This document shows, in pieces, positions 24,899 through 32,384 of a stretch of DNA of 59,498 nucleotides. Source of the DNA: Nitriliruptoraceae bacterium (GTDB lineage: Bacteria > Actinomycetota > Nitriliruptoria > Nitriliruptorales > Nitriliruptoraceae); contig PXDB01000054.1 in assembly GCA_003565155.1 (NCBI GenBank), forward strand, positions 1 to 59,498. The letters run 5' to 3'. A program made the position numbers and the translations under genes. The notes under the pieces were generated by a model, which saw nothing but the letters and a program-made list of their open reading frames with translations, was not told where the DNA came from and did not search any database. Numbering within the stretch: the first letter of the stretch is position 1; each line of letters opens with the position of its first letter.

Positions 24899-25285
24899 GT
24901 GCAAGCCGTGCTCGACGTACTGCACGTCGATGACGATCCGGAGACCCTGCTGCTCGTGCGCACGATCCTCGAAGGCGAACCGGACCTGCGGGTGCGGTCC
25001 TTCCCCACGGCGGCTGAGGCCCGCTCGGCGGCGGCCGTGTCCCCGCCGGATGTGCTGCTGGTGGATGTCATGATGCCGGGGACCGACGGGCCGACCCTGC
25101 TGGAGGAGTTGCGGCTCCTTCCGGGTTGCGGTGTCGTTCCCGCCCTGTTCGTCACCGCGAAGACCCACCCCGACGATCTGGAGTTCCTGGCCAACACCAC
25201 GGCGGTCGGGGTCATCCGCAAGCCCTTCGAGGCCGGCGCGCTCGTCTCCCAGATCAGGCGGTCGGTGACCGCGCGTGCGCTGTGA
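24899..25285 (+). CDS. Stand-alone response-regulator receiver protein (CheY-like)
   Basis: A 128-residue single receiver domain. The acidic pocket is in LHVDDDPETLL, the phospho-acceptor Asp in VLLVDVMMPGTDGPTL, the Thr in ALFVTAKTHPDD and the Lys in VGVIRKPFEAG. No output domain is present. GTG 24899 follows GGGGGAG. It lies 33 bases before a multi-PAS histidine kinase and is probably its partner, passing phosphate on or acting by protein contact. Confidence 0.88.
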   Translation: MQAVLDVLHVDDDPETLLLVRTILEGEPDLRVRSFPTAAEARSAAAVSPPDVLLVDVMMPGTDGPTLLEELRLLPGCGVVPALFVTAKTHPDDLEFLANTTAVGVIRKPFEAGALVSQIRRSVTARAL

Positions 25286-25318
25286 ACGCGTCACCGGTGG
25301 CGCCGGACCGCAGGTGAC

Positions 25319-27478
25319 GTGGACACCGCCGCCGCTGCCTACTTCGACCACGCCTGGGACCTGTTGGTCGTCGCCACCATGGCGGGTGAGCTCACCGACG
25401 TGAACCCGGCGTGGACCCGGGTACTGGGCTGGCGTCGTGAGCAACTCCTCGGCATCCGCTACCTGGACCTGGTCCACCCCGATGATCTTGCCGAGACCCG
25501 CACGGCGCTCACTGCCCTGCGCCGCGGCGAGGTCATCACCGGCCTGGCCAACCGCTATCGCGCCGTGGACGGTCGCTACCGCTGGCTGGAGTGGAACGTG
25601 GTCGCCGACCTGGACGCGGGGCTCGCGCGCGGGGTCGCGAGGGAGGTGACCGAACAGCGTCGTGAGGCCACCCTACTGCGCCATGTCGAGCAGCTGAGCC
25701 AGATCGGGAGTTGGGAGTTCGAGCTCGGGTCCGAGGAGGTGTGGTGGTCCCAGGTCACCCATGAGCTGCACGGCACCGATCCCGCACAGGGCCCACTGAC
25801 GGTCGCACAGGCCGTGGCCTTCTACTCCGCTGAGGTGCGTGACCGCATCCAGCAGGCCTTCGAGACGCTGGTGGCCACCGGTGACGGCTACGATCTCGAG
25901 CTGCCCCTGACCACCGCCGATGGGCGCGTGATCTGGGTGCGCACCACCGGGCGGGCCCGACGCCGCGATGAACACGGCGCCGTGACCAGCGTGTACGGCA
26001 CCATCGCTGATGTCACCCTGGAGCGGCAGCGCCGGCGTGAGTTGTTGCGGTTCAAGGAGTTCGTCGAGCTCGCACACGACGGCGTGTGGGAGCTGGACGG
26101 CGAGGGACGTACCTCCTACGCGAACCGCCGGATGGCGGAGCTGCTGGCGCGCCCGGTCGCCGAACTTGCGGGGGTGGTGGCCTCGTCGCTGGTCGTCGAG
26201 GAGGACCGGGAGCGCTTCGTGCACGCGCTGTCCGCCGCGGACGAGGCCCGGGCGCAGGAGCTGGAACTGCGGCTGGCGCTGTCGGACGGCACGGCGCGGT
26301 GGGTGCAGCTGGCGCTGCGCCTGTGTGCGCACAACGGCGATCGGCCCTCCACCCACCTCGCCGTCGTCGCCGACGTCTCGGCGCTCAAGGAGAGCGAGGA
26401 GCGCAGCCGGCGGAGCGAGGCACAGCTGCGCGCGTTCTTCGATCTCGCGCCGACCCCCATCCTGGTGACCCGGTGGCCGGACGGCGAGCTGTTGGACGGC
26501 AACCTCGCCGCCGCGGCACTGCTCGGCTGCCCGATCGACGAACTGCAGGGGCACCAGCACCACGATCTGCTGCTCGAGCTCAACCCGGCGCGCCTCGGCG
26601 TGATCCGCGAGCAGCTGTCGGGCACCGCCCGGTACGGCCCGATCGAGCGGGAGATCGTCGACGTCGACGGTGCCACGCGCCAGGTGGTGCTCGAAGGGGT
26701 CCTGGTGCCGATGGCGGTGGGCGAACCGGCGGTGTGGACCGTGATCGATGACGTGACGGAGCGGCGGCGGGTGGAGCGTCTGAAACAGGAGTTCGTGGCC
26801 ACCGTCAGCCACGAACTGCGGACCCCGCTGACCTCCATCACCGGTGCGGTCGATCTCCTGGCACGGGCCATCGTCGGTGAGGTCGCCGTGGAGCCGGACC
26901 GCGCGGTCGACCTGGTGGGTGTCGCCCGGCGCAACACCGATCGGCTCTCCGCGCTGGTCGACGACCTGCTCGACCTGTCGCGGATCGATGCCGAGGGTCT
27001 GGAACTCGACCTCGAAGAACTCGACCTCGGTGTCGTCGTGGAGGAGAGCATCGCCGAGCACGCCACGACCGCACGTGACCGTGGCGTCGAGGTGACGCTC
27101 TCCACCCATGGTCCGACGCCGATCCGGGGAGAGGTGCGCCGCTTGCTCCAGGTCGTCGGGAACCTGCTCGCCAACGCGATCTCCTTCTCGGCGCCGGGAA
27201 GCGTCGTGGAGGTCAGCGTGCAGCGCCGCGGTCAGCAGGCGGAGCTGCGCGTGCGGGACCACGGACCCGGGGTGCCGGCGGACTTCGAATCGCTGCTGTT
27301 CGAACCGTTCACCCAGGCGGACTCCAGCGACCGGCGTGCCCGTGGCGGCACCGGCCTGGGCCTGAGCATCGTGGAGCGTGTGACCATCCAGCACGGCGGA
27401 CGGGCGGCCTACGAGCGTCCCCCGGACGGTGGCGCCTGCTTCCTCGTGGAGCTGCCCCTGGCAGGTACCGCGCCCTGA
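25319..27478 (+). CDS. Soluble multi-PAS sensor histidine kinase
   Basis: A 719-residue cytoplasmic kinase without membrane helices. Four PAS-type domains can be seen (about 8-115, 125-235, 245-350 and 365-475); the first includes FDHAWDLLVVATMAGELTDV and YLDLVHPDDLAETRTAL. A HisKA domain follows with the phospho-His in VSHELRTPLTSITGAVD (near 497). The HATPase domain has an N-box NLLANAISFS, a G1 box RDHGPGVP, EPFTQADSS and a G2 box GGTGLGLSIVERV. The start is GTG 25319 with a poor ribosome site, so coupling with the upstream receiver gene is likely. The signal is unknown. Confidence 0.9.
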   Translation: MDTAAAAYFDHAWDLLVVATMAGELTDVNPAWTRVLGWRREQLLGIRYLDLVHPDDLAETRTALTALRRGEVITGLANRYRAVDGRYRWLEWNVVADLDAGLARGVAREVTEQRREATLLRHVEQLSQIGSWEFELGSEEVWWSQVTHELHGTDPAQGPLTVAQAVAFYSAEVRDRIQQAFETLVATGDGYDLELPLTTADGRVIWVRTTGRARRRDEHGAVTSVYGTIADVTLERQRRRELLRFKEFVELAHDGVWELDGEGRTSYANRRMAELLARPVAELAGVVASSLVVEEDRERFVHALSAADEARAQELELRLALSDGTARWVQLALRLCAHNGDRPSTHLAVVADVSALKESEERSRRSEAQLRAFFDLAPTPILVTRWPDGELLDGNLAAAALLGCPIDELQGHQHHDLLLELNPARLGVIREQLSGTARYGPIEREIVDVDGATRQVVLEGVLVPMAVGEPAVWTVIDDVTERRRVERLKQEFVATVSHELRTPLTSITGAVDLLARAIVGEVAVEPDRAVDLVGVARRNTDRLSALVDDLLDLSRIDAEGLELDLEELDLGVVVEESIAEHATTARDRGVEVTLSTHGPTPIRGEVRRLLQVVGNLLANAISFSAPGSVVEVSVQRRGQQAELRVRDHGPGVPADFESLLFEPFTQADSSDRRARGGTGLGLSIVERVTIQHGGRAAYERPPDGGACFLVELPLAGTAP

Positions 27479-27610
27479 TGGGCGTCGAGGTGGCCAGTGG
27501 CCCCTGGCTACCCTGCCGCCGACCGCATCCACCCACCGCGACCCCGGTCCCCACGCGGCGCTTCCGCCGCGTCGCTACGCGGACGGGTCCCGGTCCCACA
27601 GGAGCCCACG

Positions 27611-27874
27611 ATGCCCCGTGTCGCCGTCGACGTCCTGCTCAAGCGTGAGATCCTGGATCCTCAGGGGCGTGCGGTCGAGGAGGCGCTGCCCGGACTGGGC
27701 TACGAGGGTGTGCGCGAGGTCCGTGTCGGCAAGCATCTCGAGCTGGTGGTCGACGCCGCAGACGAGGAGCTGGCGGCACGTGTGGACGCCATGTGCCAGG
27801 GATTCCTCACCAACCCGGTCATCGAGTCCTACCGCTGGCGGGTGATCGAGGAGTCCGAGCGCGCCGACGTCTGA
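27611..27874 (+). CDS. purS: Phosphoribosylformylglycinamidine synthase subunit PurS
   Basis: An 87-residue small subunit of FGAM synthase. It bridges the PurQ glutaminase and PurL synthase in the three-part enzyme of Gram-positives. Family features: VAVDVLLKREILDPQGRAVE, LGYEGVREVRVGKHLELVVD and a C-terminal NPVIESYRWRVIEE. ATG 27611 is preceded by AGGAG. Unlike the usual purS-purQ-purL order, two unrelated membrane genes lie between purS and purQ. Confidence 0.95.
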   Translation: MPRVAVDVLLKREILDPQGRAVEEALPGLGYEGVREVRVGKHLELVVDAADEELAARVDAMCQGFLTNPVIESYRWRVIEESERADV

Positions 27875-27881
27875 GGTCGCG

Positions 27882-28712
27882 GTGAGCCCTCCACAGGACG
27901 GTGACGCACCCGACGGCAGTGCCGTCGGCGACGGCCGCGCAGCGGGCGACGGCCGCGCGTCGGAGGTCGGTGGGTTGCCGCCGATGAAGGACGACGGCCT
28001 TCCCACCCTGCCTACCGGCGAGCCGGTGCTGCAACGCTGGTTCGTGGTGACGATGCTGGTACTGGTCCCCGTCGCGCTGGCCGTGACCGTGTGGGCCTTC
28101 CTCTCCATCGACCGTGATCCGGTCACCGCCGCCGAGCGCAGACCCGCCGGCGGACCACAGGTCACCATCGCACGTGGCGAGGCGATGCTCGCCGAGACAC
28201 AGGACGCGGTCGCCGGCCCCGGATGTGCGCAGGCCATCCGGCTCGTGGGTGATGCGGGGTCCCAGGCCGCGGCCGCCGCCGCGCTCGAGGCCGCCTGCGA
28301 GGTGGTGGACTCCGGCCGCCACCCGGAGGTGCGCGAGGGGCTCGTCGCGTGGATCGCCGGCAGCGGGCAGCTACGCATCGCCACCTTCGAGCTGGCCGGG
28401 GTCGAGTCGTCGACACGCCTCGAGGACGATCGGCTCGTCATGGAGCTCAACGCCAAGTTCCAGTTCGAGGACGCCGCCCGGGCCGCCCCCGCGGTCCTGC
28501 ACCAGCTGGCGCTGCTGAGCGATCCTGCCTGGCCCGGTGAGCCGGTCGGTGTCACCACCGAGCTCGCCGCGGCGCGTATCCAGCTCGAGGCCTGCCGGAC
28601 CCTCGACCTCGGTGAGGAGCTGCCCCGGGGCTGCCGGGACGTCGAGGAGCTGCTGGACGCCGACGATCCCGCCGCGGACCTGCTCGAGGTGGGGTTCCGC
28701 GATGACCGCTGA
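27882..28712 (+). CDS. Membrane-anchored protein of unknown function between purS and purQ
   Basis: A 276-residue product: about 50 disordered residues rich in Asp, Gly and Pro, one membrane helix (WFVVTMLVLVPVALAVTVWA), and an exported domain of about 190 residues with few aromatic residues and several cysteines (in GPGCAQAIR, AACEVVD, EACRTLD and RGCRDVE). The even spacing of Cys could mean disulfides. The GTG start is 7 bases after the purS stop, and the gene overlaps the MFS gene by 11 bases. I recognise no family. Its tight packing with purS suggests co-transcription, but no purine role is evident. Confidence 0.65.
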   Translation: MSPPQDGDAPDGSAVGDGRAAGDGRASEVGGLPPMKDDGLPTLPTGEPVLQRWFVVTMLVLVPVALAVTVWAFLSIDRDPVTAAERRPAGGPQVTIARGEAMLAETQDAVAGPGCAQAIRLVGDAGSQAAAAAALEAACEVVDSGRHPEVREGLVAWIAGSGQLRIATFELAGVESSTRLEDDRLVMELNAKFQFEDAARAAPAVLHQLALLSDPAWPGEPVGVTTELAAARIQLEACRTLDLGEELPRGCRDVEELLDADDPAADLLEVGFRDDR

Positions 28713-30036
28713 GGTGCCCACCGGCCAGGGCGCCGGGCACGGCAGCGCCGGCGTGCCGGTCGGGCGGGATCGCCTCCAGCGGCGCACGGTGCGGGTCCTG
28801 GTGGCCAGCCAGGCGCTCGGCGGCGTCGGGGTCGGGTCCGGGGTCGCCGTGGTGGGACTGCTCGCCTTCGAACTCAGCGGGACGGCATCACTGTCCGGGG
28901 TGTCCGCGACGGCATCCACGCTCGGCGCCGCCGGGGCGGCGCTGGTGATCGCCCGTATCGCCGTAGCGCGCGGCCGGCGGCCGAGCCTGACCACCGGATA
29001 CCTCGTCGGTGCGATGGGGGCGGCGCTGGCGGTGGTGGCCGCGGTCCTCGGGCAGTTCTGGCTGCACGTGGTGGCCTCCGCGGCCTTCGGGTGGGCGAGT
29101 GCGGCCAACCTGCAGGCGCGCTACGCCGCCACCGACCTCGCACGGCCGGAGCGACGCGCCCGCTCGCTGTCGGTCATCGTGTGGGCAACGACCATCGGTG
29201 CCGTGACCGGACCGAACCTCACCGGGCCCGGGGAGGTGGTGTCCGCGGCGCTCGGGCTGCCGCCCCTGTCGGGTGCCTACCTGTTCTCCCTGGGCGCCTT
29301 CGCCGGCGCGGCGTCGGTGCAGGTGTTGCTGCTGCGGCCGGACCCGCTCCGGGTGGTCTCCGGTGGTGCCGCCGACGGTGGAGTGGGCGGAGGGACCGCA
29401 GCCGTACCTGCGGTCGCCAGCGCCGACTGGACGTCGCTCAGGGCGGCGCTCCACACCATCCGCGGGGTACCCGAGACCCTGGTCGCCGTGCTGGCCATCA
29501 CCGCCGCCCACGCGGTCATGGTGGGCATCATGGTGATGACCCCGGTGCACATGGAGGACCGCGGGGCGGCGCTCCAGCTGGTGGGGATGACCATCAGCCT
29601 GCACATCGCCGGGATGTACGCCCTGAGCCCGGTGATGGGGGCGCTCGCGGACCGGTTCGGGCGGCGCAACGTCGTGCTGTTCGGGCTGGCACAGCTCGCG
29701 GTCGCCGCCCTGCTGGCCGCCACCGGGGATCCGACCGGGTCCGTGGGGTTCCAGGGTGGGCTGGTGCTGCTCGGTACGGGATGGTCGGCCTGCCTCATCG
29801 CGGGCTCCGCCTGGCTGACCGACGCGGTGGAGACGGTGGACCGACCGGCGGTCCAGGGCGCGAGCGACCTCGCCATGAACCTCGCTGGCGGTCTCGGCGG
29901 GACCCTGGCGGGGGTCGTGCTCGCGGTGGCTGGCTACCCGGCGTTGTCCTTCGGGGCCCTGCTGTTGCTGGTGCCGGCGGCAGTGGGGGCGGTCCGGCTC
30001 GGTGGGGGGCGGCGGGCCGCGTCGGTAGGCTCCTGA
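28702..30036 (+). CDS. Major facilitator superfamily transporter
   Basis: A 444-residue protein with about 12 hydrophobic segments. An N-terminal cytoplasmic stretch precedes [20 protein letters not shown]. The loop between helices 2 and 3 carries [20 protein letters not shown], the usual MFS position, and the second half has [18 protein letters not shown], the G-x-L-A-D-R-x-G-R motif of the family. ATG 28702 overlaps the preceding gene by 11 bases. It may be an efflux or nucleobase/drug exporter, but the substrate cannot be read. Its position before purQ keeps it in the purine transcription unit. Confidence 0.85.
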   Translation: MTAEVPTGQGAGHGSAGVPVGRDRLQRRTVRVLVASQALGGVGVGSGVAVVGLLAFELSGTASLSGVSATASTLGAAGAALVIARIAVARGRRPSLTTGYLVGAMGAALAVVAAVLGQFWLHVVASAAFGWASAANLQARYAATDLARPERRARSLSVIVWATTIGAVTGPNLTGPGEVVSAALGLPPLSGAYLFSLGAFAGAASVQVLLLRPDPLRVVSGGAADGGVGGGTAAVPAVASADWTSLRAALHTIRGVPETLVAVLAITAAHAVMVGIMVMTPVHMEDRGAALQLVGMTISLHIAGMYALSPVMGALADRFGRRNVVLFGLAQLAVAALLAATGDPTGSVGFQGGLVLLGTGWSACLIAGSAWLTDAVETVDRPAVQGASDLAMNLAGGLGGTLAGVVLAVAGYPALSFGALLLLVPAAVGAVRLGGGRRAASVGS

Positions 30037-30122
30037 ACGCGTCGGGCCCGTGGAACGCTGTGTGGCGCAGGGCGGGTGCGGCTGCGGGCGTCAACGTCAC
30101 CATCGAGGCAGTGGAGGGTCGG

Positions 30123-30800
30123 ATGCTGATCGGGGTCGTGACCTTCCCGGGTTCCCTCGACGACCGGGATGCCCGCCGTGCCGTCGAGCTGTGCGGCGGT
30201 CGAACGGTGCCGCTGTGGCACGGCGACGCCACCGTCGGCGCGGTCGACGCGGTGATCCTCCCGGGTGGGTTCTCCCACGGCGACTATCTGCGCTGCGGCG
30301 CCATCGCCCACCGCGCCCCCGTGATGCGGGCGGTGGCTGACCTGGCTTCGGCTGGTGGACCGGTCCTCGGGATCTGCAACGGCTTCCAGGTGCTGTGCGA
30401 GGCGGGCCTGCTCCCCGGGGCGCTGACGCGCAACGCGCGCCTGCGGTTCGTGTGCCGGGACGTACCGCTGCGCATCGAGACGGCCGGCACCGCCTGGACC
30501 CGGCGCTTCACCCCCGGCGAGACGGTGGTGATACCCGCCAAGCACGGCGAGGGACGCTACGTCGCCGGTGCAGCGACGCTGGATGCGCTCGAAGCCGAGG
30601 GCCGGGTCGTCGCCCGCTACGCCGCGGGCAGCAACCCCAACGGCTCACTGCGCGACATCGCGGGTGTCACCAACGTCGGCCGCAACGTCGTCGGGCTGAT
30701 GCCGCACCCCGAACATGCCGTTGACCCCGCACTGATCGGTGGCATCGACGGCCGGGGTTTCTTCGAGAGCGTGCTGCATCCGGCACTCGACCCGGCCTGA
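30123..30800 (+). CDS. purQ: Phosphoribosylformylglycinamidine synthase subunit PurQ
   Basis: A 225-residue glutaminase subunit of FGAM synthase that supplies ammonia to PurL. It starts [17 protein letters not shown]. The nucleophile elbow is [19 protein letters not shown], and the His of the catalytic triad is in [30 protein letters not shown] is the family core. ATG 30123 is preceded by GGAGGG. The length is standard for stand-alone PurQ. Confidence 0.95.
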   Translation: MLIGVVTFPGSLDDRDARRAVELCGGRTVPLWHGDATVGAVDAVILPGGFSHGDYLRCGAIAHRAPVMRAVADLASAGGPVLGICNGFQVLCEAGLLPGALTRNARLRFVCRDVPLRIETAGTAWTRRFTPGETVVIPAKHGEGRYVAGAATLDALEAEGRVVARYAAGSNPNGSLRDIAGVTNVGRNVVGLMPHPEHAVDPALIGGIDGRGFFESVLHPALDPA

Positions 30801-30808
30801 GGAGCCCG

Positions 30809-30826
30809 GGCCCCGACCGAGGGGCC
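30809..30826. terminator. GC hairpin between convergent genes after purQ
   Basis: GGCCCC (30809-30814) and GGGGCC (30821-30826) form a perfect six-pair stem with a six-base loop. It is placed 8 bases after the purQ stop and before the end of the convergent small gene. No U-run follows on the plus strand, which is common in high-GC actinomycetes. Confidence 0.5.
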
Positions 30827-30861
30827 GCACGACCGGGTGCTGCGGTGCCGACGGGCCGGTG

Positions 30862-31068
30862 TCAGCCGCCCTGCAGCAGCCGCTCGAAGGGGTCCTGCTC
30901 GGCCATCTTGCGGCGGTCCGCCCGGAGCCACGCGAAGAGGGCCAGGTGGGCCAGGATGCCGGCCGCGAGGATGCCCGCCGGGAACCACTGCCCCTGGAAG
31001 GTGAGCAGGATCGCCGCCACAGCGGCGAAGGCCACCAGCACGGCACGCAGGGTGTTGAGGGCGTCCAC
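30862..31068 (-). CDS. Small two-helix membrane protein, unknown
   Basis: A 68-residue protein with two membrane helices (TLRAVLVAFAAVAAILLTF and PAGILAAGILAHLALFAWL) joined by a very short turn, then a charged tail (RADRRKMAEQDPFERLLQGG). The GTG start at 31068 follows GAGG. Such small actinobacterial membrane proteins are poorly characterised. It lies alone between purQ and the Xre/DUF2975 pair, convergent to purQ. Confidence 0.65.
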   Translation of the reverse strand: MDALNTLRAVLVAFAAVAAILLTFQGQWFPAGILAAGILAHLALFAWLRADRRKMAEQDPFERLLQGG

Positions 31069-31182
31069 GGGGACCTCGCAAGGATCTCGGGGCGGTGCGG
31101 TTCGCGGGCCGACAGCGTACCGACTTCTCCCTCCGCTGGGACCTTCGGCCCTGGCGTGGCCCGGACGCTCCGATGGCCGGGC

Positions 31183-31458
31183 CTACCGGCCCGCCCCGTC
31201 ACCGGTCACGTGGTCCGCCGCGCGGCCCGCGGGATAGCTGAACAGGTCCCCCGGCTGGCACCCCAGGGCGTCGCACAGCGCGCTCAGGGTGGAGAAGCGC
31301 ACCGCCCGGGCCCGGTCGTTCTTGAGCACCGAGAGGTTCACCACCGTCACCCCGACCCGTTCCGAGAGCTCCTTCAGCGTCATCTGCTTGCGCTCGAGCA
31401 AAACGTCGAGGTGGCACACGATGCCGTGCTCGCCGTCGTCGGTCGCAGCCGGCGCCAT
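31183..31458 (-). CDS. XRE-family helix-turn-helix regulator (YozG-like)
   Basis: A 91-residue DNA-binding protein of the small Xre/HTH_26 group. The helix-turn-helix is seen in RKQMTLKELSERVGVTVVNL and LSVLKNDRARAVRFSTLSAL, and CDALGCQPGDLFSY is the family ending. Such regulators are commonly encoded next to DUF2975 membrane proteins, as here. Its ATG overlaps the DUF2975 stop (ATGA), so both are translated from one message. It probably represses its own promoter at the AT-rich palindromes upstream. Confidence 0.9.
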   Translation of the reverse strand: MAPAATDDGEHGIVCHLDVLLERKQMTLKELSERVGVTVVNLSVLKNDRARAVRFSTLSALCDALGCQPGDLFSYPAGRAADHVTGDGAGR

Positions 31459-32105
31459 CAGACCAGCCCCTCGGTGTCCTCGGTGAGCTGCCGGCCGTGC
31501 CGGAACACCCGGCTGAGGACGACCAGGGCCCCGGCCACGACCAGCGGGAGCAGTTCGAACTCGAACATCAGGAACCCGAGCGGCGAGCCGTCGGCGAGGC
31601 CGTCGATCCGGTTCAGCACGACCACCGTCGCCAGGGTCGACACCTGCGGCTGGAGGAGGGTCGCTGCCACCACCACGACCGCGAGACCGGCCAGGCGGCT
31701 CTCCATCCGAGGGTGGAAGGGCTGTCCCCGGCCGATGTCGCGCAGCACGTTGCGCAGGACCACCGCGCCGGCGAGCAGCAGCGCAGCGCCGAACAGGTCG
31801 TCGAGGCGCGTCAGCAACCGCAGACCCGCCGGCAGTTCGTCCACCTCCAGCTGGATGGAGGACCGCATGTCGTCGAGGTCGAGCCGGGTCCCCTCGGGGA
31901 GGCCCTCGGGTGTCGGGTCGCCGAGGACCTCCTCGTCGGTCACGACCACCGCCACCGAGCCGCCCGGCTGGGTCAGTTGGTAGATGGCGCCGATAGGGGC
32001 GGTCAGTGCCGCCAGGACCCCGAGGACCAACACCAGGTTCGCGAGTTGGCGTGCGCCGTCGCGATCCCGTCCGGGGCGGGTGCGGCGCTCCTTGTCCTTG
32101 ATCAT
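31458..32105 (-). CDS. DUF2975 membrane protein
   Basis: A 215-residue protein with four membrane helices (around LVLVLGVLAALTAPIGAIYQ, LFGAALLLAGAVVLRNVL, LAGLAVVVVAATLLQP and LLPLVVAGALVVLSRVF). An extracytoplasmic loop of about 70 residues separates helices 1 and 2. The sequence FHPRMESRLAGLA after the DIGRGQPF turn is typical of DUF2975. Family members pair with small Xre regulators; their role is unknown. ATG 32105 follows GGAGGA with correct spacing. The promoter is shared with divergent purL. Confidence 0.85.
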   Translation of the reverse strand: MIKDKERRTRPGRDRDGARQLANLVLVLGVLAALTAPIGAIYQLTQPGGSVAVVVTDEEVLGDPTPEGLPEGTRLDLDDMRSSIQLEVDELPAGLRLLTRLDDLFGAALLLAGAVVLRNVLRDIGRGQPFHPRMESRLAGLAVVVVAATLLQPQVSTLATVVVLNRIDGLADGSPLGFLMFEFELLPLVVAGALVVLSRVFRHGRQLTEDTEGLV

Positions 32106-32209
32106 GAACGCGTCCTCCTGTGCCAGCAGCGCAGCGTGGTGATGCCGTCGGGATGGGTGTGGTGACGGGCCTCTCTGGCGCTGCCCGACCGCTGCCCGAC
32201 ACCCCGCTC

Positions 32210-32266
32210 TTATCGATAGACGATAACATAACGAGCATCGATAATGCAACGAAGAACGATATGTTC
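32210..32266. promoter_or_regulatory. AT-rich divergent promoter with three inverted repeats (purL / DUF2975-xre)
   Basis: A sharply AT-rich island in a GC-rich genome. It contains three inverted repeats with five-base centres: TTATCG-ATAGA-CGATAA (32210-32226), GCAT-CGATA-ATGC (32235-32247) and GAAC-GATAT-GTTC (32254-32266). On the plus strand TAGACG (32217-32222), 17 bases, then GATAAT (32240-32245) is a plausible promoter toward purL. The repeats are good candidates for binding by the Xre regulator. Confidence 0.6.
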
Positions 32267-32384
32267 GTGCTCCCGCCGCGCACGCGTTCCACGGGCGGAA
32301 CAGACGTCGGGTGCCGGTCACGTAGGCTGCTGGCGGCCGGGTCGCCGGCCGTGCGACGTCCCACCTGACGACCAGGCTGCCGCC

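Noticed and set aside
32254..32266. GAAC-GATAT-GTTC as a LexA box near purL
   Set aside because: The centre is five bases, whereas Gram-positive LexA boxes have four. Its neighbours share the five-base centre, which fits an Xre-type operator better.
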